Positions 1 through 9,245 of a stretch of 64,000 nucleotides of DNA are shown here, in pieces. Each line of letters starts with the position of its first letter. Positions within the stretch are counted from its first letter, which is position 1. The translations under genes were made by a program, and so were the position numbers. The stretch comes from Bacillus gaemokensis (lineage in GTDB: Bacteria > Bacillota > Bacilli > Bacillales > Bacillaceae_G). A model generated the notes under the pieces. It worked only from the letters and a program-made list of their open reading frames with translations, had not been told where the DNA came from and did no database searches. The stretch lies in contig NZ_LTAQ01000009.1 of assembly GCF_001590835.1 (NCBI RefSeq), forward strand, positions 21,179 to 85,178. The letters run 5' to 3'.

Positions 1-873
1 GTTGTAGCAGAGGAGTTACATTTTGGGCGAGCAGCTGCTCGTTTACAAATGACACAGCCACCTCTTAGTCAACAAATTCAGCAATTAGAAAAAGAAATGG
101 GAGTTACATTATTTTCAAGAACGAAAAGAAAGGTTGAGTTGACTGAAGCGGGAGAAATGTTTTTAATCGAAGTGAAAAAAGCTTTTAATCAAATTGACAA
201 AGCAGTAGAGGTTGCGCAAAGCGCACAAAGGGGAGAAGTTGGCTCGCTTTCGATTGGATTTGTAGGAGCGGCAATATACGATATTTTACCGTCTATTGTT
301 AGGGAATATCGCAAGAAATTCCCAAGGGTATCCGTTGTACTACATGAATTATCGACGCCTGATCAGGTCAATGCACTTCATGACAATCGAATCGATGTTG
401 GATTTTTACGTCCACCGATTACGACACAATTATTAGAATTAGAGCCTATTCAAAAGCTGTCTTGTACGCTATGTTTACCAAAGGCACATCCGCTTGCAGA
501 GAAGGAAGAGATTCATATTGAAGATTTGCAAGATGAGCCATTCGTATTTATAACGAGACCAGTCTGGCCTGCATTATACGACACAATTTTGTCGTTATGC
601 CGTAGTGCTGGATTCAGTCCACATATTGTACAAGAAGCGACAGAGTATCAAACTGTTATGGGGCTTGTTGCAGCAGGAATTGGTATAACTGTTATTCCTG
701 TATCTGCTAATAAGTTGTATAAAACAGAAGTTGTATATAAGGCCATATATGATTCTAATTTTGTGGCAGAGATGTCAGTTGCATACAGGAAAACGAATAG
801 TAGTCCTGAACTATTAGAGTTTTTAAAAATTGCTAGGGAGAAAAAGCGAATAGAAGTGGAAAATGACAAGTAG
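1..873 (+). CDS. LysR-family transcriptional regulator (5' end missing)
   Basis: The reading frame is already open at base 1 (VVAEELHFGRAAARLQ...), so the true start lies upstream. The visible N-terminus carries the second half of a LysR winged helix-turn-helix (AARLQMTQPPLSQQIQQLE). It is followed by the usual linker helix and a periplasmic-binding-like effector domain of about 200 residues, including the VAAGIGITVIPVS segment typical of the family. The product is a cytoplasmic DNA-binding regulator. Its targets are usually divergent neighbours, which lie outside the window. The effector is unknown. The family call is secure. Confidence 0.93.
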   Translation, partial: VVAEELHFGRAAARLQMTQPPLSQQIQQLEKEMGVTLFSRTKRKVELTEAGEMFLIEVKKAFNQIDKAVEVAQSAQRGEVGSLSIGFVGAAIYDILPSIVREYRKKFPRVSVVLHELSTPDQVNALHDNRIDVGFLRPPITTQLLELEPIQKLSCTLCLPKAHPLAEKEEIHIEDLQDEPFVFITRPVWPALYDTILSLCRSAGFSPHIVQEATEYQTVMGLVAAGIGITVIPVSANKLYKTEVVYKAIYDSNFVAEMSVAYRKTNSSPELLEFLKIAREKKRIEVENDK

Positions 874-923
874 TGAGGGATTACCGTCTATAAATGGCGA
901 AATGAAATAGTAACGTGTAAAGA

Positions 924-961
924 AAAAGGCGGTGATGCTATTGTAATGCATCAACGCCTTT
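924..961. terminator. Bidirectional hairpin terminator
   Basis: A GGCGGTGATGC / GCATCAACGCC stem is flanked by an A-run on the left and a T-run on the right. It sits between the convergent LysR gene and the lipoprotein gene, overlaps the 3' end of the latter, and could serve both. Confidence 0.75.
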
Positions 962-1549
962 TATTTCGACGCTATATAAATAGACATGCTCATTTTTTTG
1001 AATTAATTGCTCTAATATTTTTTTATTCTCTGGAAAAAAGACGGAAGTTGATTCCGGATTTAAATTATTCACCCAAACAGCAAGAGGAACTTTTGTATTA
1101 TATTTTATTTTTTTCGGCTCATTGATTTGTGCAAATGAAGAGTCAGTAATATTCAGAGATAGTTCTTCAAAACCCTTATATGAACTTCCTTCAATATTCA
1201 TAAACCACTCCCGTACTTTAGGTGTTTCATTGTTAAAATTAAAAGCGAAAGAAAGTTTGATGGTTTTCTCTTGGAAATGAGCAGAAGACAACCAAGCGAT
1301 ATCTTTTATTTTTTCCCCATGTTGGTAATATTCAAGCGTTGTATGTACTTCATCCTGTTTATTTAGAAGGGAAACTTCATAAAAATGGATATTCCCTTGG
1401 GGGACAGGAAATGTTTGTGAAATATCGAGTTCTTTTTCTGATATTTCATAAGGTTTAATAATCATCAACGAAGCATTGCTTTTCTGAGGACTACAACTAG
1501 TAGAAAGGATAAGAAATAAGACCAAAGATAAAAAGTGCTTTCTTTTCAT
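938..1549 (-). CDS. Putative lipoprotein of unknown function
   Basis: The 203-residue product begins with a basic, hydrophobic lipoprotein signal (MKRKHFLSLVLFLILSTSC). The lipobox cysteine is Cys19, so the mature protein should be lipid-anchored outside the membrane. The start is supported by an AGAGGTGAT ribosome binding site just upstream. The rest is soluble, beta-rich and contains no motif I recognise. It is monocistronic and convergent with the LysR gene. The lipoprotein call is good; the function is not known. Confidence 0.8.
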   Translation of the reverse strand: MKRKHFLSLVLFLILSTSCSPQKSNASLMIIKPYEISEKELDISQTFPVPQGNIHFYEVSLLNKQDEVHTTLEYYQHGEKIKDIAWLSSAHFQEKTIKLSFAFNFNNETPKVREWFMNIEGSSYKGFEELSLNITDSSFAQINEPKKIKYNTKVPLAVWVNNLNPESTSVFFPENKKILEQLIQKNEHVYLYSVEIKGVDALQ

Positions 1550-1735
1550 GTAATCACCTCTATATAAAATATATTCGATACATTTGAAAAATATCCTGAA
1601 CTAAAAAACGATTCCTATCTAAGACTAAAGACCTAGCAAAGATTCCGATTGTAGTTCGATGTAAGTAAAGTAATATTTTTATACACTAGTAGTATAGAAT
1701 GTTGGAGGTTAAGGAGTAAGGTAGGGGAATTAATT

Positions 1736-2311
1736 ATGTCTTTATTTCGGTTAGTAAGAAAGAATATACAAAACTATGCTGCCCAAAGATTAAAGCAATT
1801 CATATGGATTGCAACGAGTACAATGTTATCTTTTTTTATTATATCCGTTCAATCAGATGAAGTGGTGCGAGAGAAAATACAATATATGCCGTTTTTTGTG
1901 GAGTTTCTTTATTATGTCTTTATTTTGTTGTTTTTTGTGTGCGGCTTTGTTACATACCAGGTGACAAAAGTTTTCTTAAAAACAAGAAAAAAGGAATTTC
2001 AATCATATGAAACCGTTGGTATGGAGAAAAGACGGGTAGTATGTTTGTTATGCCAGGAACAAGTATTGCTTTTTGGGGGAGCATTGTTTTTGGGATTAAT
2101 TCATGGAATGTTATTTTTGAAACTATTTGCAGTCATTTTTATCAAAGTAACAGGAGTTCATGGAATAAGTAGTGTGTCTATTACAATATATGCACTATCA
2201 GTAACAGCACTACTTAGTATTGTTTTCATTTTAGTATCGATGTGGCAATGTTACCGATTTATATACGGTCTCAAAGGCGGAGAATTATATAAAACAGAGG
2301 AAAAGGCATGA
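1736..2311 (+). CDS. Truncated BceB/FtsX-type ABC permease (N-terminal part only)
   Basis: The product has 191 residues with about four membrane segments. The order (short basic N-terminus, TM1, TM2, a KTRKKEFQSYETVGMEKRR cytoplasmic loop, TM3, TM4) matches the first FtsX half of BceB-like bacitracin-type permeases. BceB proteins are usually about 650 residues with a large extracellular loop, and none of that follows here. No BceA-like ATPase adjoins it. It is either a degenerate remnant with a tidy stop codon or a small stand-alone membrane protein. A strong terminator follows directly. The family is fairly clear; activity is doubtful. Confidence 0.6.
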   Translation: MSLFRLVRKNIQNYAAQRLKQFIWIATSTMLSFFIISVQSDEVVREKIQYMPFFVEFLYYVFILLFFVCGFVTYQVTKVFLKTRKKEFQSYETVGMEKRRVVCLLCQEQVLLFGGALFLGLIHGMLFLKLFAVIFIKVTGVHGISSVSITIYALSVTALLSIVFILVSMWQCYRFIYGLKGGELYKTEEKA

Positions 2312-2337
2312 GCTATTATGCCTTTTTCTCTGTTTTA
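2290..2337 (+). terminator. Rho-independent terminator
   Basis: AAACAGAG..AAAAGGCAT pairs with ATGCCTTTTT..CTCTGTTTT. The stem overlaps the last codons of the truncated permease gene and ends in T-rich sequence. Confidence 0.8.
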
Positions 2338-2403
2338 CATAGGGAAATAATCATGATACAGTGAAAAGAACTTAAAAAGAGTTAAGAAGAAAGGTTGTAT
2401 AGA

Positions 2404-3315
2404 ATGACAAATGAGAAATCCATAGTAAAAGTTGATCGATTAACAAAGCGAATCGGCTCAAAGACGTTAGTAGAAAATATAAGCTTTGAAGTGAAAAAAG
2501 GTGAAGTTGTTGGTTTGTTAGGACCAAACGGTGCTGGTAAAACAACATTAATGCGAATGATGGTTGGCATGATTAGTATGACTGAAGGAGAAGTATGGAT
2601 AGACGGCCAATCTGTAAAACAGCAATTTGAAAGCACAGCTGCAAAAATTGGTGCTGTAATTGAAAATCCAGAATTTTATCCTTTTTTAAGTGGGTATGAA
2701 AACTTAACATACTTTGGACGTATGAATGGTAATGTTACAGAAGAACGCATTAATGAAGTTGTCCAACTACTAGGCATGGGGCAGGTTATTGACCGGAAAG
2801 TAAAAGCATATTCACTTGGTATGAGACAACGTTTAGGAATTGCACAAGCGCTCGTACATAATCCAGACGTACTCATTTTAGATGAACCAACAAATGGGCT
2901 AGACCCAAATGGTATTCATGAAATGCGAATGTACATAAAGAAAATTGCCCATGAACAAGGGAAAGCGGTTCTTGTTTCTAGTCACTTACTATCTGAAGTT
3001 GAATTAATGTGTGATCGGGTTATTATTATTCAGCACGGAGAATATGTGGCAACGCAAAATATTCAGCGAGATGAAAGTCTGGAGTTGGAGACGATTCATA
3101 TACGTGTGGACGATGCGGAGCAGGCAGCCGATCTTTTGACACAGGATGTCACAATTCAAGATAATGAATTGATTATGACCGTGAAAAATGAAGAAATTCC
3201 AAATGTTATTCAGACATTAACAGAAAAAAACATTCGTATTTATCGTGTTTATGAAGAAAGAAAAACATTAGAAGAGAAGTTTTTAGAATTAACAGGAGGA
3301 AAGGATATTGTTTAA
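2404..3315 (+). CDS. ABC transporter ATP-binding protein
   Basis: The 303-residue ATPase of the CcmA/NatA/bacitracin-export type shows Walker A GPNGAGKTT, signature LGMRQR, Walker B VLILDEPTNGLDPNG and the switch SSHLLSE. The C-terminal 80 residues are the usual regulatory tail. I chose ATG 2404 because AGAAAGG sits 9 nt upstream; an in-frame TTG at 2395 is the alternative. Its last codons overlap the downstream permease start, so the two are translationally coupled and should form one exporter or immunity-type ABC complex. The substrate is unknown. Confidence 0.93.
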   Translation: MTNEKSIVKVDRLTKRIGSKTLVENISFEVKKGEVVGLLGPNGAGKTTLMRMMVGMISMTEGEVWIDGQSVKQQFESTAAKIGAVIENPEFYPFLSGYENLTYFGRMNGNVTEERINEVVQLLGMGQVIDRKVKAYSLGMRQRLGIAQALVHNPDVLILDEPTNGLDPNGIHEMRMYIKKIAHEQGKAVLVSSHLLSEVELMCDRVIIIQHGEYVATQNIQRDESLELETIHIRVDDAEQAADLLTQDVTIQDNELIMTVKNEEIPNVIQTLTEKNIRIYRVYEERKTLEEKFLELTGGKDIV

Positions 3316-4252
3316 TTTAATTTATAATGAGTTGTATAAAATTTTTAAGCGAAAGAGAACAATTATCCCGTTCGCGGTCATTGCTATATTAGTTGCTGGT
3401 CTAGGATGGGTTTCATTTAAATATCTTTCATCCTCTCAAGAAAATTGGAAAGTAGAATACACAGAGAGAACAGCTGAAATTGAGAAAAAACTCGGTACAC
3501 CAAAACAAGACATTTTAACACAAAGGTCGGGAGACGAACTTGTTAAAGAGTACCAGCTGAAAATGAAACATTTAGATACGAATACGCCACCAGCAAGTGA
3601 ATCTCCTCTTGCTTTTATGCGAGATACAGGATTTATTGTCTTTCCGATTTTATTGCCATTTATTCTGGTATATGCAAGTACTATTTTCGCAAATGAATAT
3701 AGCTGGGGAACGTATAAATTTTTAATGATTCGCCCAGCGAGCCGATTTAAAATTTTAACAGCAAAATATATTGCAATTGTTATTTTTTCAGCACTACTCT
3801 TCATATTTAATATGCTCTTCTCAATTCTTTGTGGATTAATTATTTATAAATTTCAGCAGCCAGCATGGACGGAATTTATCGTTCAAAACGGAAGTATTAT
3901 AAAACAAAATATCTTCTTGGAAACAAGTAAATATTATCTTCTAGAATGGTTGCCAACTCTTGTGTATGCAGCATTTGCATTTATGATTTCAGTTTTAACG
4001 AGATCGAGCGGGGGAGCAATTGGTATTTCCTTATTCGTTGCATTATCGGGAGGACTAATTTTATTGCCAGCATCTAGATATGAATGGGCAAAATATTTAT
4101 TACCAGCTAACACAAACTTACATGGGATTTTAACAGGTGGGAGTTTTATTCAAGGTGTAACATTCCTATTTGCGTCTTGTATGCTTTTCGTTTATTTATT
4201 AGTATTCTTAGGTATTTCTTATACTGTATTTTTAAAGCGTGATTTAACTTAA
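3308..4252 (+). CDS. ABC-2 type permease, partner of the upstream ATPase
   Basis: The 314-residue membrane protein has about six predicted membrane segments and a large loop between TM1 and TM2 that is rich in charged residues. This is the ABC2-membrane layout of lantibiotic-immunity/NatB-like permeases. It starts at TTG 3308, preceded by AGGAGGAAAGG inside the end of the ATPase gene, and overlaps that gene by 8 nt. Both are followed by a strong terminator, so this is a two-gene operon. The substrate cannot be told from sequence. Confidence 0.88.
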   Translation: MFNLIYNELYKIFKRKRTIIPFAVIAILVAGLGWVSFKYLSSSQENWKVEYTERTAEIEKKLGTPKQDILTQRSGDELVKEYQLKMKHLDTNTPPASESPLAFMRDTGFIVFPILLPFILVYASTIFANEYSWGTYKFLMIRPASRFKILTAKYIAIVIFSALLFIFNMLFSILCGLIIYKFQQPAWTEFIVQNGSIIKQNIFLETSKYYLLEWLPTLVYAAFAFMISVLTRSSGGAIGISLFVALSGGLILLPASRYEWAKYLLPANTNLHGILTGGSFIQGVTFLFASCMLFVYLLVFLGISYTVFLKRDLT

Positions 4253-4261
4253 TGATAGGTG

Positions 4262-4302
4262 AAAAGAGCCGTTAAGAAGAATAATCTTAACGGCTCTTTT
4301 TT
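4262..4302. terminator. Bidirectional terminator
   Basis: AAAAGAGCCGTTAAGA pairs with TCTTAACGGCTCTTTTTT. It lies between the convergent permease and amidohydrolase genes. Confidence 0.88.
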
Positions 4303-5446
4303 ATCTCAATTTGTTAATAGCTTCCTCAGCTAACAAAGCGAAGTATTGTGCACTAATAGGTAATGCATCTTCATCTAATGTAAAAGCAGGGTGATGCCAT
4401 TCTTGTGTACCAGCCGTTCCCATAAAGACAAATGAACCAGGGATTTCTTGTTGATAGAATGAAAAATCTTCTCCTGCCATAGAAGGTTTTGGCGAAATAA
4501 TTTGAAGTCCCATTGTTTGAGCGATATGAGTAGATAATTCTGTAAGTGCGATATCATTATGAACAGCGGGAGGCCCTGGATACCAATGAAATTTCACTTC
4601 AACACCAAGTGCATCAGCAACACCTTTAATAACACGCTGCATTAATTCCGGAATTCTTTGCCGTGTTTCAGTCTGAAATGTACGGACGGTTCCTTCTAAA
4701 GTTGCTTTTTCAGGAATGACATTCCACGTATTTCCTGAATGGATGTTCGTTACACTTATGACAGCGTTATGAAAAGAACTAATATTTCGGCTTACAATTG
4801 TTTGCAAGGCCATGACGATTTGGGAAGAGGCAACGATAGGGTCAACTCCGGCATCAGGTACAGCTGCATGCGTTCCCACACCTTTAATTTCAATTTCAAA
4901 ACGATCCACTCCCGCCATAAATGGCCCTTCTTTAATACCAATTGTACCAACTGGTAAATCAGGTTTATTATGCATCCCAAAGATTGCTTGTACATTTTGT
5001 AAATGACCAGCTTCTATTATTTTACATGCTCCATTCCCACTTTCTTCAGCAGCTTGGAATATAAATCTAACAGTCCCATTAAGTAAAGATTCTTTTTCTT
5101 TTAATAGGTAAGCCGCACCAAGTATGGATGCTGTATGAAAATCATGTCCACATGCATGCATTTTACCAGGAATTTTAGAAGCGTAAGGCAAATCAGTTTC
5201 TTCATGAATAGGAAGGGCATCAATGTCGGCACGAAGCGCGATAAGTGGTCCGTTTTTATTCCCGGAAATTTCTGCAACTACTCCAGTTTTTAAAGGTGAA
5301 TTGATAATTTTGATATTGGCGTCGTTTAACCAGTTATGTATCGCTTTTGTTGTCTCAAATTCTTCGTAAGATAGTTCAGGATGTTGGTGTAAGTGGCGAC
5401 GGATAGAGATTAGTTTCGCTGTTAATTCATTTGTAATGGATTTCAT
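4301..5446 (-). CDS. M20 family metallo-amidohydrolase (N-acyl-amino-acid/hippurate hydrolase type)
   Basis: The 381-residue enzyme starts with SIRRHLHQHPELSYEEF. It carries the M20D metal-site motifs: ALRADIDALPI, HACGHDFHTA, QAAEESGNGA and a late MAGEDFSFY. Members remove an acyl or aryl group from amino acids or peptides in the cytoplasm, using two divalent metals. Length and motif order are full and normal. It stands alone, divergent from the solute-binding-protein region. The exact substrate (N-acetyl-cysteine derivative, hippurate or diaminopimelate type) is not resolvable here. Confidence 0.93.
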   Translation of the reverse strand: MKSITNELTAKLISIRRHLHQHPELSYEEFETTKAIHNWLNDANIKIINSPLKTGVVAEISGNKNGPLIALRADIDALPIHEETDLPYASKIPGKMHACGHDFHTASILGAAYLLKEKESLLNGTVRFIFQAAEESGNGACKIIEAGHLQNVQAIFGMHNKPDLPVGTIGIKEGPFMAGVDRFEIEIKGVGTHAAVPDAGVDPIVASSQIVMALQTIVSRNISSFHNAVISVTNIHSGNTWNVIPEKATLEGTVRTFQTETRQRIPELMQRVIKGVADALGVEVKFHWYPGPPAVHNDIALTELSTHIAQTMGLQIISPKPSMAGEDFSFYQQEIPGSFVFMGTAGTQEWHHPAFTLDEDALPISAQYFALLAEEAINKLR

Positions 5447-5707
5447 CTATTATGCCTTCTTTCTCAAGATAAACTTCAAATTAAGTATGTGAAGATAAAA
5501 AACATATTCATTAGTAATTATATAGGAATTTAGTACTTTTTAATAAATCTTTAAGAGAGGAAATACATCAAAAACTAATTTCACAATTTTTTACACATAA
5601 AAATTGTATTCTTTACATTTAATTAGAATTATTTACAATAAATTCATAAATTCAAGATATACTGAAAAATGTAAACACAACTACATACAAAATTCGTATG
5701 AAGACGA

Positions 5708-5770
5708 GAGACCATAGTATAACGCAGCGGAGAATGGATTGGAATCGCTATTGTTATCTATGGTCTTTTT
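5708..5770 (+). terminator. Long terminator-like hairpin overlapping the start of the next coding region
   Basis: GACCATAG (5710-5717) pairs with CTATGGTC (5758-5765). Inner helices ATAAC/GTTAT and AGCG/CGCT follow, and a T5 run (5766-5770) comes directly after. The 3' arm lies inside the open frame of the solute-binding protein. It could be the terminator of a leader or small RNA, or a junction left by a rearrangement that removed the gene's original 5' end. Confidence 0.6.
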
Positions 5771-7013
5771 GTATGAAAAGACAGAGGTTATATTTTGGCA
5801 TGCGATGGGTGGGAAAACAAAAGAAGTTTTAGAACAAATTGTTCAAAAATATAATCAATCCCAAGATAAGGTAGAAGTAAAAGCGTTATTTCAAGGTACA
5901 TATGATGAATCGTTTATTAAGTATAAAAATATTGCAGGTACAAAGGACGCCCCGGACGTTATTCAAGTATTTGATGGTGGAACGAAATATATGATTGATA
6001 GCGGAAAAATTGAACCGGTTCAAAAATTCATAGATCAAGATAAATATGATGTATCTCAGTGGGAACCAAATATTCGTAGTTATTATACGGTAGATAAAAA
6101 ACAATATTCAGTGCCGTTCAATTCTTCTACACCTGTTATGGTGTATAACAAAGATGCATTTAAAGAAGTAGGATTAGATCCAGAGAAAGCTCCAAAGACA
6201 TTTAAAGAAGTAGAAGAAGTCGCGAAAAAATTAACGAAAAAAGAAGGAAATCAAGTAAATCGTTATGGGTTTACTTATTTATTAGATACTTGGTTCTTTG
6301 AAGAAATGTTAGCAGTCCAAGGTGATACATATGTAAATAACGATAATGGACGTGCTAAAGCGGCAACAAAAGCAACTTTTAACGAGAAAGAGGGACAAAG
6401 AATTTTAGAGTTTGTTAACAGGCTCAATAAAGAAGGGATTAATGGTAATTACGGATCGGATTGGGACAATACACGTGCTGCTTTTTTAGTAGGGAAAACG
6501 GCAATGTATTTAGATTCTTCTGCTGGTGTTAAGGATATGATTAACAGTGCGCCATTTCAAGTTGGTGTAGCATATATTCCTTATCCTGATGAGGTACAAA
6601 GAGAAGGAGTTATTATTGGTGGCGCGTCATTATGGATGGCAAAAGATATAGGGAAAGAGAAACAAAAGGCGGTTTGGGAGTTCATGAAATATATAGAAAC
6701 CCCATCAGTACAAGCGGAGTGGCACGTAAATACAGGATATTTTGCAGTGAATCCTAAAGCATATGAAGAAGATATTGTGAAACAAGAATATGAGAAATAT
6801 CCACAATTGCAAGTAACAGTGAATCAACTTCATGATTCAAAAGCATCTGCAGCGACACAAGGAGCTTTAATTACAGTATTTCCAGAGTCTCGTCAAAAGC
6901 TGCAAAAAGCCATGGAAAGTGTAATAGAGGGAACGGATGTGAAGCCAGCGTTAGACCAAGCTGCTAAAGAGACTGACAGAGCTTTAGAGATTGCGAATCG
7001 TGCTAAGAGATAA
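5739..7013 (+). CDS. UgpB-like extracellular solute-binding protein lacking its signal peptide
   Basis: From about residue 14 the product is a full-length family-1 sugar/glycerol-3-phosphate binding protein (EVIFWHAMGGKTKEVLEQI, then VPFNSSTPVMVYNKDAF, and GGASLWM late). Such proteins need an N-terminal lipoprotein signal, which is absent: the frame opens at TTG 5739 or 5769 with no ribosome binding site, inside a terminator-like hairpin. No UgpA/E/C transporter genes adjoin it. The likely state is a 5'-truncated pseudogene whose mature domain is intact. An unrecognised frameshift upstream is the alternative. Confidence 0.8.
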   Translation: MESLLLSMVFLYEKTEVIFWHAMGGKTKEVLEQIVQKYNQSQDKVEVKALFQGTYDESFIKYKNIAGTKDAPDVIQVFDGGTKYMIDSGKIEPVQKFIDQDKYDVSQWEPNIRSYYTVDKKQYSVPFNSSTPVMVYNKDAFKEVGLDPEKAPKTFKEVEEVAKKLTKKEGNQVNRYGFTYLLDTWFFEEMLAVQGDTYVNNDNGRAKAATKATFNEKEGQRILEFVNRLNKEGINGNYGSDWDNTRAAFLVGKTAMYLDSSAGVKDMINSAPFQVGVAYIPYPDEVQREGVIIGGASLWMAKDIGKEKQKAVWEFMKYIETPSVQAEWHVNTGYFAVNPKAYEEDIVKQEYEKYPQLQVTVNQLHDSKASAATQGALITVFPESRQKLQKAMESVIEGTDVKPALDQAAKETDRALEIANRAKR

Positions 7014-7024
7014 TATAGGATGCT

Positions 7025-7060
7025 AAAAAAGAGGACTTTCAAGTGAGAGTCCTCTTTTTC
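7025..7060. terminator. Bidirectional terminator
   Basis: AAAAAGAGGACTTTC pairs with GAGAGTCCTCTTTTT between two convergent genes. Confidence 0.85.
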
Positions 7061-7969
7061 TTATGCAGCAACTTTTTTATGCGTATGATGTTTTCTGTAC
7101 CTTCCGCGCATCGTATACGCAATTTGCGGAATTGCAATCCCAATGAGAATAAGTGCTACACCTAGCCATTGTGAAGATAGTACAGCTTCTTTTAAAACGA
7201 ATACAGACATAATGGTTGTGACAGGTAACTCAGCCGCCCCAAGAATAGTCGCTAAGCCAGAACCAATTTTAGGGATTCCGATTGTAAAGGCGATTGATGG
7301 AATAACAATACTGAACGTTCCTAATCCTAAACCATATTTCCAAAGTCCTTGAGAAATGGCACCATTAAAAATAAATGTTGGAGGAAATACGATCATAACT
7401 AAAGTTAATGCACCAGCCATCAAAAGAACACCTCGTGGTAATGATGGAACTTCAACAGCAACTTTACCACTTACAAAGATGTACGTTGCAAATGTAATCG
7501 CAGATAGTAATCCTAATATGATTCCTGTCGTATTAAAGTCGCCTGCTGATTTTTCTAGTAATCCGCTCGATAAGAATGTGCCAGCAAGTAAAAAGATAAC
7601 AGAAATAACTTTTTCTCTTGATGGTAATGTTTTTGTTGCGATAGCTTCAATGATAATACCAATCCAAACGAACTGGAATAACAGTATAATGGCAATGGAA
7701 GCTGGTACAGTTTTTAATGAAGCGTAATAAAAAATCCCAGTAAAACTTGCAGATGTTCCAGCAACAAATAAAATAAACATTTGTTTAAGCGGAACGCGAT
7801 GTCTAGAAAATAGGAGTGTAATGCCAAGTAAAATAAACCAACCGAACAAATATTGACTACCAATTACTTCTCCAAGTGAAAAGCCTTCTGCGTAAGCAAG
7901 TTTAACAAAAATAGCTAAAATCCCATAGCTACATGCTCCTAATAAAACTAAAAGAGAATAACGAAGCAT
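7061..7969 (-). CDS. EamA/DMT-family transporter
   Basis: The 302-residue protein has ten predicted membrane segments and two internally similar EamA halves, each of five helices. This is the layout of drug/metabolite exporters such as RhaT and YdcZ relatives. The start at 7969 (MLRYSLLVL) is chosen because GGGAGGAAT precedes it at good distance; an upstream in-frame ATG overlaps that site. The histidine-rich basic tail (RKHHTHKKVAA) is cytoplasmic. The substrate is unknown. It is monocistronic. Confidence 0.9.
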   Translation of the reverse strand: MLRYSLLVLLGACSYGILAIFVKLAYAEGFSLGEVIGSQYLFGWFILLGITLLFSRHRVPLKQMFILFVAGTSASFTGIFYYASLKTVPASIAIILLFQFVWIGIIIEAIATKTLPSREKVISVIFLLAGTFLSSGLLEKSAGDFNTTGIILGLLSAITFATYIFVSGKVAVEVPSLPRGVLLMAGALTLVMIVFPPTFIFNGAISQGLWKYGLGLGTFSIVIPSIAFTIGIPKIGSGLATILGAAELPVTTIMSVFVLKEAVLSSQWLGVALILIGIAIPQIAYTMRGRYRKHHTHKKVAA

Positions 7970-7984
7970 GAAAATTCCTCCCAT

Positions 7985-8447
7985 CTATATTGAATTGTTC
8001 CAAAAACGGACATATATAACTAGATGGAAGTATACAAAATTAAAAATGAAGGGTCAAATGAAAGAAAAGTGCGACATTTTATAGAATAATAATAAAAGTA
8101 TGATATTTATGCATAATCTTGAAATTTATAATAATAGAAGTATTGTAAAATAAGGAGTGTCTTGTATAAGTCTATCATTTGAAAAAAATATTTTTTTACA
8201 GGAAATGTATCATAGTCTATATAACACTGTACGGGCAATTTGTGAAATCAAAAAAGCTTTGTTATGTTAATGAAGAATGGAATATATTTATAATAGAAGG
8301 AAAATGAAAACGTTTTAGAGAAAGACGATTGTATGAAGTGAGCACAAGATTTTTCTTATTAGCATGTTGTAAGTCGTTAATTCATTAATTGTTCATAGTA
8401 TTTTCTTTTGTTTTTGCTACAATATTGAAGAGGAGAGGAGTGAAACA
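7985..8447. other. 463-bp intergenic region between divergent genes
   Basis: No coding potential is seen. It must hold the promoters of the EamA gene (leftward) and ccdA (rightward). TGAAAACGTTTTAG at 8305-8318 resembles a catabolite-responsive element with one mismatch in the right half, but it is about 130 bp from ccdA. An AGGAGAGGAG ribosome binding site precedes ccdA. Confidence 0.5.
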
Positions 8448-9155
8448 ATGCAAGATATTAATATTTTTTTAGCATTTGGGGCCGGTTTTTTATCCTTTAT
8501 TTCCCCTTGTTGCTTACCGCTTTATCCAGCGTTCTTATCGTACATAACGGGAATGTCAGTTTCTGAATTAAAAGAAGAAAATGCAATGCTTCGTAAAAGA
8601 AGTATGATACATACAGCGTTTTTCTTACTAGGATTTTCTATCGTATTTATTGCGATTGGATTTGGTACAAGTTTTATTGGATCGTTTTTTCAGGACTATA
8701 AAGATTTAATTAGACAATTAGGAGCATTATTTATTATTGTGTTCGGGCTTGTAATTGTAGGGGTCTTTAAGCCAAAGTTTTTAATGCAAGATCGTAAGTT
8801 TACATTTAAAAATCGTCCAAGTGGTTACATTGGATCTACTTTGATTGGATTAGCATTTGCAGCCGGATGGACACCGTGCACAGGACCAATTTTAGTAGCT
8901 GTCATTGGACTTGCAACTACAAATCCAGAATCGGCAATGCTATATATGATTGCTTATATACTTGGTTTTGCGATTCCATTTTTTGTACTTTCATTCTTTA
9001 TTACGAAAATGTCTTGGATTAAGAGGCATAGTGGGGCGTTTGTCAAAGTAGGAGGATACATTATGATTGTTATGGGGATCTTACTATATTTTAACTGGAT
9101 GACAAAAATCATTGTATATTTCTCAAGTTTATTTGGTGGTTTCACTGGTTTTTAG
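8448..9155 (+). CDS. ccdA: Cytochrome c biogenesis protein CcdA
   Basis: The 235-residue integral membrane protein has six or seven helices. It carries the two conserved cysteine-bearing helices of the CcdA/DsbD core ([12 protein letters not shown] near residue 20 and [10 protein letters not shown] near residue 142). It relays reducing equivalents from cytoplasmic thioredoxin to extracytoplasmic thiol proteins for cytochrome c maturation and spore formation. A ccdC-like gene follows after 90 bp, as in B. subtilis, but the ccdB/yneI regulator that sits between them there is absent. Confidence 0.93.
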   Translation: MQDINIFLAFGAGFLSFISPCCLPLYPAFLSYITGMSVSELKEENAMLRKRSMIHTAFFLLGFSIVFIAIGFGTSFIGSFFQDYKDLIRQLGALFIIVFGLVIVGVFKPKFLMQDRKFTFKNRPSGYIGSTLIGLAFAAGWTPCTGPILVAVIGLATTNPESAMLYMIAYILGFAIPFFVLSFFITKMSWIKRHSGAFVKVGGYIMIVMGILLYFNWMTKIIVYFSSLFGGFTGF

Positions 9156-9245
9156 TATTATTCTGTGAAAATGTTGGAAATACTAACAGAAAAGCATATA
9201 ATGAAACTATATTTTTCATATTGCCACAAAAAAGGATGAGAAAGT

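Noticed and set aside
7356-7727. 123-codon plus-strand frame antisense to the EamA transporter
   Set aside because: Shadow of a membrane protein on the opposite strand; composition not protein-like.
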